DNA of 12,172 bases. Origin: Amoebophrya sp. AT5.2. Its lineage: Eukaryota > Sar > Dinophyceae > Syndiniales > Amoebophryaceae. Below the pieces are notes generated by a model. The model was not told where the DNA came from, searched no databases, and worked only from the letters and a program-made list of their open reading frames with translations. The DNA lies in the NCBI GenBank assembly GCA_005223375.1, contig RXOD01005876.1, positions 1-12,172 of the forward strand, given 5' to 3'. A program made the translations under genes and the position numbers. Shown here one piece after another: positions 1 through 8,500 of this stretch. Position 1 is the stretch's first letter. Every line of letters starts with the position of its first letter.

Positions 1-85
1 TCATACCAGACCAACTACCAGACGAACCACAAGACCGCCACCACCAGAACAATGGCCAGGAAAATGGGTTGACCCCCCCCTTAAC

Positions 86-919
86 GACTTCGCCACCGAG
101 TCCTCGGTGACCAGTTTGGACAACCCGAAGTCCGCGACCTTCACGTCGAAGTAGGTGGTCAGCTTCCCGTTCTCCTTCACGGAAACCTCCTTTCCGACCA
201 GGATGTTCTCCGGTTTCAGGTCCCGGTGGATCACGTGCGCGGCGTGCATGTAGGCGATGGCCTCGATGAGCGGTTGAAACACGTACTTGGCCTCCACCTC
301 CGCAAGCCCCTTGCGCTCCGCAATCTTGTCAAACAAGTCGCCGTTGGACACATACTCCATCACCAGGTACACATGCTTGGCGTCGCGGAGAGTCTCGATC
401 AAGTTCACCTGTGTGTTGTTCGTTCATCCGTGCGCTTCATCCGATTTTTGCAGTGATATCATGATCATGATGCTGCGACTACTACAACAAACATATACGC
501 ACAAGTCTCCTAAGGACCAATGAATCCCTGGTCAACGGCTGCCGATTGAAGTCCATACTCGATCCATCGATCCATCACAACTGAGTTGAACTCCGACGTT
601 AACGATCACCATCAAGCTCAATTTTCAAAACAAGCGAACAAATCCAAAGTACGATTTTCGGATGGTGCAAGTTCTGCAGGATCTGCGCTTCCTGCAGCAG
701 GTGCGCGACCTGGGTTTCGCGCTCCGTCTCGTCCAAAACGCGTCTGTGTTCCACCACCTTCACTGCGTACGGGGTTTCGGTGTTCACGTCAGACTTCTTC
801 CTGCACTTGAACACGCGCGCTTGCATCCCGCCGCCCAACTCCTCCAGCAGGACATAGGGGTATGCCGGATCCCCGAACGTGTGCACCTTCAGCGCCGAAC
901 CAGAAGCACGAGGGTCCAT
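86..919 (-). CDS. CAMK-like Ser/Thr protein kinase, N-terminal part (two exons, runs off the left edge)
   Basis: Transfers phosphate from ATP to Ser/Thr of a protein substrate that cannot be deduced. Exons: 919-653 (89 codons) and 408-86 (phase 2 at the end). Start is the first true ATG, at 919; the frame is open just upstream but has no other ATG. Visible: glycine-loop region LGGGMQARVF (residues 29-38; third glycine replaced by Ala), YAVK with the ATP-binding Lys54, probable alpha-C Glu77, hinge VMEYVSNGDLF (about 105-115), HRDLKPEN (150-157, catalytic Asp152) and DFGLSK (Asp182). A 20-residue stretch between HRDLKPEN and DFG is longer than usual. The exon 1/exon 2 join gives HHPKI-VNLIETL, as expected for a kinase. 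After residue about 196 the family expects a CGTPxYxAPE-type segment; the open frame instead runs into an eight-G tract and Gly/Val-rich sequence, so an intron probably starts near 85 (GTTAAG) or 75 (GTCAAC). The CDPK and CHK2-like subfamilies are both possible. The start and the C-terminal boundary are the weak points. Confidence 0.85.
409..652 (-). other. intron 1 of the kinase gene (244 nt)
   Basis: Donor GTACTTTGG and acceptor ACACACAG, phase 0. Removing it joins HHPKI to VNLIETL, which restores the contiguous alpha-C to beta-4 region of the kinase fold. Confidence 0.85.
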
Positions 920-2116
920 CTTCGCGAAGTCGTGGCTCACCTTGTGGCTGGTGTGAGGGGCTGTACGTAGGTACTAGCTTGGTGCCCGGGGGTAGAGCAT
1001 GCAGCTTGATTTTTAGCGCGCACCAAAAATCCAGCCCAATTGGACTGGAAGGATGGAGCAGCAGCAGAGAGAACGTAATAAACCTCCGACACAAAGGTTT
1101 AAAACGCACACAGTGCCGTAATACCGTACTAGTGTAGTCCACAAGGAGTTGCAGCAAAATGAATCAATTATAGATGCGATGTAGTTGGAAATTGGTGGTA
1201 AAAACCACTGCGACGCCGACGTCCCATCAGATGGACTTCGTTGTTGTATCTTCTTTTCTTGTTCTACTTGGACCACGTGCACAAAATGTGGGCGTGGACC
1301 ACTTACGATGTTGTGAGAAGTCAGATGCTGTAGTAAATCAAAACTTATTTTAAAAATACCACTTTTCGTGTGGCCAATGCAATCGGCTCGTAACCAACGA
1401 GAATGAATGAATGTTGATCAAGCGATGATAAAAACGAACCACGTCCTCCAGGGCAAGAGAGTGCAAGAAGGTCTGATCTTACGGTAACTTGTAAGTAGAC
1501 TTACTCGAACACGCCAGAGCTTCTCCTACTGAACGGCTCGACAACCGATCGGAGGGGCAGTAGCGAACACCGCTCTTGGTTGTCGCGCCAGCGCAAGGGT
1601 CGGCCGCATCGCCTCTGTTTACGTAGGTATCGGTGAATTGATCTTCTTGGAAATAAAAGTAAATGGGAGTGCAAACGGAGAGTTGCTCATCAAGGTCTTC
1701 AGGGCGGCTGCCTCGCGGCCGCGGCGCGGGAGTACTTAAAGCCCAAGCCCCGAGCACGACGCGAGCGCGCCTGGCTTACTCACGTACGTAGGTTTTCCCG
1801 GCACCAGACAGCAGAACAACTTGTGCTTGTTGCGTTGTCGAATGTTGTCGAACCGAAGTCCATGTCCAAGACCATAGACCAAGTTGGAATACGTTCGGTT
1901 CCGGTTCCCGTTGTACTTGTATGTTGCCAAATGAGAATGAGTTGTGCTTGTTATCATTGGCGAGGGCGAGTACTTATTCACAGTCAGTTGTCCTCGCCGC
2001 ACGTGCTAAAGCAAGGAACGAACCAGTGGAGTTCCTTTCAGAACAAGAATTTTTCTTCAACAACCGTCCTCCAAGCTGCACGGCTTCGGCTCCGCGTCCG
2101 CGTCGGAGCTAGAGCT
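920..2116. other. spacer between the kinase start and the palmitoyltransferase stop
   Basis: I see no gene I can defend in these 1197 bases. It should hold the kinase promoter and 5' leader and the palmitoyltransferase 3' UTR. The word ACGTAGGT occurs three times (965, 1621, 1786). A GC-rich patch at about 1700-1775 lies within a minus-strand frame open for some 90 codons (1479-1757), but that frame shows no known domain and has no ATG. A small hairpin (GCTCCG 2089-2094 against CGGAGC 2104-2109) sits 8 nt past the palmitoyltransferase stop. No AATAAA is seen there. Further 5' exons of the kinase could be hidden here. Confidence 0.6.
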
Positions 2117-4387
2117 TTACACGGTCCTTTCGGCGGAACCCGCGGTCGTACTTGATTCCGTGTCCTCCTCAGGCGGGCCTTCGGCTTGTGGCGCGGTAAT
2201 TCCGAGCTCCTCGTACGATTTGGTTTGCAGGCGGGATCCCTCCTCCTGCCACTGGAGAATGCGCATTCTAATCTGCTCTGCTGCGTCGGGCGAGCATGGC
2301 TGCGGTTTTGTTTTCATTTTCGTACTCGTACATGATCTCTTCTCGAATGAGAAGACAGAGAAATAACCCAAACCCTTACGCTTTATCTGTCCTCATCCTG
2401 CTCATCGTCCGGTTCGTTCGTGTTCCTGTCGCCGGTTACGTTTCTATTTAGCGGTGGACGTGTATCCATCTATTTTTTTACTTAGAAACTCCACACGACT
2501 ACATCTTCATTCAAGTACCGGGTCGTATGCCAGCATTTTCCAATCCACGTCTCCTCTCACCGGCAGGAAGAGTCGCTGGAGCCAATTTCTCCCCAGTACT
2601 TGCTTGAAGTTCGTCCAGGAGCTACGCATGTCGTAGAAATGCGGACCGATTGGGCAGAAGACCTGGTCGGAAATCTCCACATATTCGTTCAGCTGGGGAA
2701 GATTGTACTCAAGCGCCGTTACGTTCACCGTCGCGAAGTAGACCGCCGGGCCGCCACAAGAGGTCACGATGAGAAAGAAAATCACTTCGAGAACTGTCGT
2801 CGGTTTCGGTTTAGGCATGCAGCTTTTCTCAAACTCCTCATGGTCCTGGTCGACGTACCACTTATTTCTTACAACAGTGACCATACACTTACAAGAATCA
2901 GCAATAGAGTACTTCTCTGAGTATCAAACAATCTATCGATAAAAAAGGACAGAGTACCGCAGAAGATGATGACGTCCAACCCGACGAACTGCACCATGGC
3001 CATGGCTATTGCGTAGAGCTCCGTGGCCAAGAACATTGGGTTCAGTGCGGTCAGCATCGAAAACGAGTTCGGCGACGTCGCCCACTTCTGCGAGACCTCC
3101 ATCAGAATCCTCTGAAAGCTCTCGGCGTTCTGCCTTAGCGCGAGCTGGATAACGACGACAGCGTGGAGGGCGCCCCACAGCAGGGCGACCATGGCGAAGC
3201 AGTACATCAACACGAAGTGCCCGTGGTTGTTCACCTGTCGTGTTCTTGTGCTATAAAGCATGGTGGAAGCAAGCGGACAAGATGTTCTCGCTCGCTCGAC
3301 GACAAGAACGACGTCCACGTCGGTCGAGAAAAAGAAAATTATATTTAAGGTCGTTCTTTTTTTAGAACAAGCATAGGCATAGCGATAGGTACCGCGATCA
3401 CGTTCCCTGTGAATGGGCAGTAGTGGTCCATGCGTAGCACGCACTTTCCTGTGATGCTGTCGTGGTGCGACCGCGGCGGCTTCCACACTTGGCACTTTTC
3501 GCAGAACCGCGGCGCGTACCACAAATCGAGCGGGCGCTCGTCCTTCTGTGCTTTTTCTTTCCTCTGGGCCACTGGGTTCTTTGCCTCGAGTTCGGCGTCC
3601 ATGCGGATCTCGTCGGATTTTGTTTTTGATGTGCCTTTGTTCGTGTCTGCGTTTTTTCCAGCACCCTTCGAGTCTTCATCTGCAACCGCGAGCTTGTACT
3701 TGCCGCGACGGGGGTTGGGCGGCGGAATGTACTGGTCGGCGACGTAACCGGGCTCCAGGATGGAAGCCATCACGAAGTTGTAGATTATCTGTGCGATCGG
3801 TGTTGGGTGTAGGGCGAGTAGGCGACCGATGCGACTGCTATCAGTAAATGTTGATGACGAGAAGAAGAAAACAAAGGAAGAATCGAATGTACCAGTCCGC
3901 AGAGCCAGAGCGTCACGACGAAGTTACCGTAGTACGCGAGGCCGCCGACCTCGAAGCCCATCTTCCGCATCATACTGTCTAACGCCAGGATTCCGGCTAT
4001 TGGTGTGGAGCTCACCAGTGACCACGGGAGGATCTTGAACGACCAGTGCCGCGTCCAACGTATGCACCATGGCAGCTGCTTTTTCTTCCCGCCCCTTCCG
4101 TGCGCGCCGCCCTTTGTAGTTGGCCCGCCGCCGTCGTCCTGTCGCCCTATACCGAACGAGCTTCCACCGCCGCACCCCGAGCTCACTTCGGTGTTGTCCA
4201 CGCGCTTCTGCGTGCGGAAAGAATTGGTGTCGTCGTAGTTCTGTTTCGGTGCGGGCGGTTTTCCACGCCGCTGCATGGTGGTCATTTCGATTTCGTCCCC
4301 CCCGCCCATACCGCTCGCCTGGGGCGGCGCCATGATGGTCTGAGACGGCGGCGCCGTGCTGCTCTGCGAGTTGCCGAAAGTCTCCAT
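2117..4387 (-). CDS. DHHC-family (DHYC) protein S-acyltransferase, five exons, 611 aa
   Basis: Membrane enzyme predicted to attach palmitate to cysteines of cytosolic proteins by way of an acyl-enzyme on Cys289. Exons: 4387-3893, 3788-3393, 3234-2958, 2916-2519, 2386-2117; all phases agree. Start is the first in-frame ATG; the first 100 or so residues are Gly/Ser/Gln-rich and basic just before the first membrane segment. Order: TM1 about 119-140, TM2 about 150-176, cysteine-rich domain 258-303 with CEKC (261-264), KPPRSHHD (268-275), C281, DHYCPF (286-291) and NNHGHF (299-304), TM3 about 304-330, TM4 about 364-389. An extra hydrophobic stretch lies at 431-452, then a PaCCT-like block FYDMRSSWTNFKQVLG (483-498) with LFLP. 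The tail is hydrophilic and ends SAERTV. Tyr replaces the second His of DHHC; D286, H287 and C289 remain. The second zinc site is missing (see findings). The first exon-5 residues depend on the acceptor chosen at 2387. Family assignment is firm; substrate and organelle are unknown. Confidence 0.9.
2387..2518 (-). other. intron 4 of the palmitoyltransferase gene (132 nt)
   Basis: Donor GTACTTGAA after AYDP (phase 0), acceptor GAGGACAG before IKRKGLGYFS. The donor is clear. A second phase-0 acceptor about 40 nt downstream (TTCGAG) would remove some residues of exon 5, so the acceptor is less certain. Confidence 0.7.
2917..2957 (-). other. intron 3 of the palmitoyltransferase gene (41 nt)
   Basis: Donor GTACTCTGTCC, a T6 run, acceptor GATACTCAG, phase 1. 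It joins VIIFC to EKYSIADS and links two frames that otherwise do not meet. A 32-nt alternative (GTAAGT at 2905 to AAATAAG) also keeps frame but breaks the GTAC...CAG pattern, so I prefer the 41-nt intron. Confidence 0.7.
3235..3392 (-). other. intron 2 of the palmitoyltransferase gene (158 nt)
   Basis: Donor GTACCTATC, acceptor CACGACAG, phase 0. Splicing joins PFTGNVIA to VNNHGHF, recreating the family motif that follows the active site (NxxxxxNHxxF). Confidence 0.9.
3789..3892 (-). other. intron 1 of the palmitoyltransferase gene (104 nt)
   Basis: Donor GTACATTCG, acceptor GATCGCACAG, phase 0. Splicing joins TLWLCGL to IIYNFVMASIL, completing the second membrane segment. Confidence 0.88.
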
Positions 4388-5509
4388 CCTGCTGTCGCTC
4401 TGCAGTTTCGGCTCTGTCTTGGCGAACGTGAAGGGGGCTCGGGAGTAATTTACCTTTGCCGGCGAAGTAGTCCAACGAACGATGTATTAGCAGGCGAAGG
4501 TGGTCATTGTCATAGTCATTCTCAGTTGTCTGGAAATCATAAACCGCAAAAATCAGAGTCCAAGAGGCGGGGAATGGGAAAGCAACCGCGAAATAATTCT
4601 TTCCAAAGCGGACCTACACTTACTTCTTTCTGCTACAACGTAGTGCACGACATTCAAACGGAAGCGTCCGTCGAAACAACCCGAATCCGAATAAATCAAA
4701 AAATCAAGAACGCGCCCTGCTAGTAGCTGTAGCATGCGATAAGACCACTCGAATCGATTTTGATTTCCTCAAACAATGACTCACGCGAACGAGCTGCGCA
4801 ACAGAAAATCGAGAAGATCGCTCGTGACATTTTTATTTGATCTTTCAATCAAATTTAGCAGATCAAGATCGATGTTGAGGTCGCGTACACTTCACGTCAT
4901 CCACACGACAAATTTTGGTCATGAGTTTGAGCTTCAGTCAAACGACCTCGCCCTCGGGCTCTGAATCCGTACCAGAACATCCACGAACTGTTCGAGATCA
5001 CGCGTCCCGGAATCTATTTCTACGCCACCCTCTATCAAGAATGCACTAAATTTGAATTGTGATCCAGGTCGTGATGCAGATCACTCACGCAAGAATTGTC
5101 TTGTTTCATTCTACAAAATCAAAATGTTGTACTTGTACGTAGTACCCTTTTTTACACACTCTCGGCGACGTAACAACGTTCGTCGGAAAGGAAACGCGTA
5201 TGGCTGTGCCCCGCTAGGCCTCACCTGAAAGAGAGGAAGTCAAAAATCAAGGGCGACAGCAACCGATCAGGAGTGTGACCACGAGTGACCCTGCAGGCGA
5301 CACGTGATCTCTACCTAGTTTTCTGCTGCTGCTGTCCGTTGTTCTTGTTTTGATTGAATCCAACGACTTAATCGAGGCAACGCCCATCAAGGAGATCTTC
5401 TTCAAAAACTATTTTTTTGACTTGAATTAAATTTACTTCTCCCGCTTTTGTCAGTGCATCAAGAGCTTCGCTGAAATTGAACAATAATTCACCGCCTTAG
5501 ATTGCAGCG
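4388..5509. other. spacer between the palmitoyltransferase start and the E1-E2 fusion stop
   Basis: 1122 bases with no recognisable coding sequence. All long frames are short, interrupted and without family features. It should contain the palmitoyltransferase promoter and leader and the 3' UTR of the fusion gene. AT-rich stretches occur at about 4835-4870 and 5400-5440. One partial ACGTAG word lies at 5137. No AATAAA is seen just downstream of the fusion-gene stop. Confidence 0.6.
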
Positions 5510-8500
5510 TCAGCTCAAGGTTTCCGTTTTCCCAATTAGGTCCAGGAATAGGACGGCGCCCTCGGCGCCAGTTAGCGTCGCGTGGCACACGTTCATTGTG
5601 AACTTGCTGCGCAGCACAACGTTGCCCTTCGCGTCTAATCTTTCCTGCGTTCTCCCCACGCCCAAAATCGCGGTAGTACCCCGGGGGAGAGTCGGGTTCA
5701 CTTCTTCCGGGGCGCTCTTGCCGAGCGTCGTCAGCACGTAGCAAACCGTAGAGAGGTCCTGGTCGGCCAGGGATAGCTTGCTACCCTTGGCCTTCAACGC
5801 CTGAATGTCGTCGGAGATCTCGCGCACGGTTTTCTTGTTCACTTCCCTGAGAAGCGCGACGCGGAGCTGGTTGTCCACCGTGATGGCCAGACCTGGTGGG
5901 TGTTGGTTCGTGGGTTGGCGAATCTACATCATCTACCGTAGAACGTACGAATCTTCACCAACATCACCACGCATGTGTTCTTGTTTCTTCAGCACTGCGA
6001 AGGAATGCAATGCACCACCACAGAAGCAAGTACCTAAATCTACTTTTTGTCCCTCGTTGAAGTCGAGAAAGGCGTCTCTGCTCTCGTTTAGTTTTCGGTT
6101 CAATTTCGTTGCGGCGATTGCGTCTGCAAACAGCTTCGCCATGACCGTGGTTGGCGAGACGCCCTGTTCCTTACTCTTTTGCAGCACTGACGTGAACGGT
6201 ACTTTCTCGGAAACGCCGAATATCAAGCTGTCTGTCGGCCGAACCGTCATGTTGCTCACCATCGCTCGCTGCATCGTCGTCAGTGGCTGCAAGACGGGAG
6301 AAGCGGCAGGTGGGGCGTCTCCTGGGGCTGGGGCTGCTCCCGCAGCCGGAGCTTCTACTACTGCTGCTGCTGCCCCTCCCCCTGCCTGAGCGCCACCCGC
6401 GCTTGACGGAGAGGGCGTGATCGTGCAGATCTTTGTATCTTCCGTCACATTTATTTCCGCGAGCTCTGCCACGTGAAACGCCTCCACAACGCCGTCGTAC
6501 GGGGCAACGATTTCGATCGTCGCTTTGTCCGTTTCCAGTTCGGCGACGGCCTCGTCGGCCGCGACCGCCTCGCCGGGCTTCTTCAAAAATTTTATCAGAG
6601 CGTTTTCCGCCTCGATCGGGGCCGTCACCGGCTCGACATCGGCTGCGTCCTGGGGTGTTGCAGATGCTCCCGTTGAGGACGTTGGTGTTGAAGACGCTGT
6701 CGATGTGGGTGAAGTTGACGCTGAGGTTGCCTCGGTAGTTCCTGCCAACCCCAGTTCCTGAAGTGACTGAACCAAATGGTCACTATTGAGCAGCATCTTT
6801 CCCAGCCCGTAAGGCACAAACGACGGCTCAGTCGTGCACTCCGAGAACGAAAGCGCTGTTTTCGCTTCCGGCGTCAGCTTTCGGCGAAGCGCAGCGGCAA
6901 CAGGCGCCAGAATAGCGGCATTCGGGTTTGGGTCTACAAGCAGAACGTCGTGCTTGCTCCCCGCGGACGCAGCTGCTGCCTCGTTGAAGTGTCTGGCCAG
7001 TGCGTTTGGCGCGTACGCGTACGACAGCACGAAAAGGTTGCACTCTACATTCGCCGCCGCGTTTTTCATTTGGTCTTGCAGCGTTTTGGCGACCCATTTA
7101 CTGTCCGGCCCCCAGGTCACGACGGAGAGCTTCCTCGTGCAGCTTCCCCCGACATCACTGCCGCCGTCCCCACCCGCACTGATTCTCACCCTGAGGACGT
7201 CCTGGCAGGTGATTCCCCGCTCGGACTCGATCATCTCTCTCTCCTCATCACCAACGTCCGCCAACGGTATCTTTCCGTGCAGCAGACCAAAAGCCGCCGT
7301 CGGCGCGAAGCACACGACCATCCTCCCCACGTCGTGCAGTTTGACCATCGCGGGGAGCATGCACTCGAACAGGTTCATGTCGATTGGCAACGCGCAGATC
7401 GTGTTCGCGTCTCCCGTGTACGAGCTGTATTCTGGTGTGTTGTGGTGCTCGCCGACCCGCGCGAGGATGATATCCCGCGTCTCCGTAGAAGTTCCTCCCC
7501 CAGCACTCGTCCCACCACCTCCTTCAGGATAATTCATCACCTTCTCCACCTCGCGCATCGCCAGACTGCCCCCGTCCATGATGTAGATGAAGTTCGCGAG
7601 TTCGCCCGTGTCGTACATGCGGAAAGCGGCGTACTTGATGTGGTCGCGCGCGTGCTCGTTGAAAATGGTGTGCGGGCCCTTCACGATCACCACGTTCTTT
7701 TCCGGCAGCGTCGTCCGCAAACCCGCGCCCACCTGCGCAACCTGCGCCTCGTTCGGAAGCAGCGCATGGAAGTTCCTTCCCAAATATTTCGCCTCGACGT
7801 TGTTCAACTCGCCGTAGACGCCGCCGCGGGTGTCGTTCGTGTTCGGCGTGTGGTTCTCCTGGTGCACGTAGCGCGCCTCCCGGTTTTCGGCTTCGCACCG
7901 CGAAAAGAGGCGGTTCAGCGCCTGCGCATACACCTCCGCGCCGAGGCCGGCGAACTTCTTCGTCTTTTTCTTATCCCCCAAAGCTGCGACCCCGCCCGCG
8001 GCACCTCCGCCTTTCCCTGTGAGGTAGGATGCGTCCAGGTCCAGCACATACCCTCCGTCCTCCGCATCCGTTTTCTCAATGCCGAGTGTGGACAGCCGCA
8101 GGATCTGCTCGTTGCTCAGCTGCGAGTTTCCGTGCATCGCTCTTTCCACAGCACTGTCGATGTTCTCAGAAATTGACGCGAGCTCCTGCGCGAGCGCCTC
8201 GCCCGAGGTGCCGAGGTCGGCGGCGGTGGTCACTTGGTTGAAGATAGAGGCCTTGAACGTGTCGAATTGGTACAACAGGAAGGGATCTGCCCCAGGGTGC
8301 CCGTCAGACGCATGCCCGAGAGGCCGGAAGGGGTAGGAGGAAATGCAATACGTTGGCTTCCTGCGAGTGCGATGGGAGTATATCATGCTGTGCTTGTTGG
8401 AAGAGCTTATGGCCGATCTTCTAGTACTTCTCTAAATTATTTTTTTACGACGTGCTTACTTTGGATTTTTTTTCTGCATCGATTGGTGCACGAAAACATG

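Noticed and set aside
2869..3522. A single 217-codon minus-strand frame taken as one gene
   Set aside because: Only 2958-3234 of it is coding (exon 3). The rest reads through introns and an overlapping exon in a different frame.
4046..4723. A 225-codon plus-strand open frame over the palmitoyltransferase 5' end
   Set aside because: It is antisense to exon 1 and runs on into AT-rich spacer; composition changes abruptly and no family signature appears.
6834..7532. A 232-codon plus-strand open frame
   Set aside because: Another shadow of the same exon; Ser/Pro-rich and without recognisable motifs.
6776..8176. A 466-codon open frame on the plus strand
   Set aside because: It lies exactly antisense to the E1-beta part of the fusion exon. 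Its product is Arg/His/Val-rich without domains, as expected from the mirror of a GC-rich coding strand.
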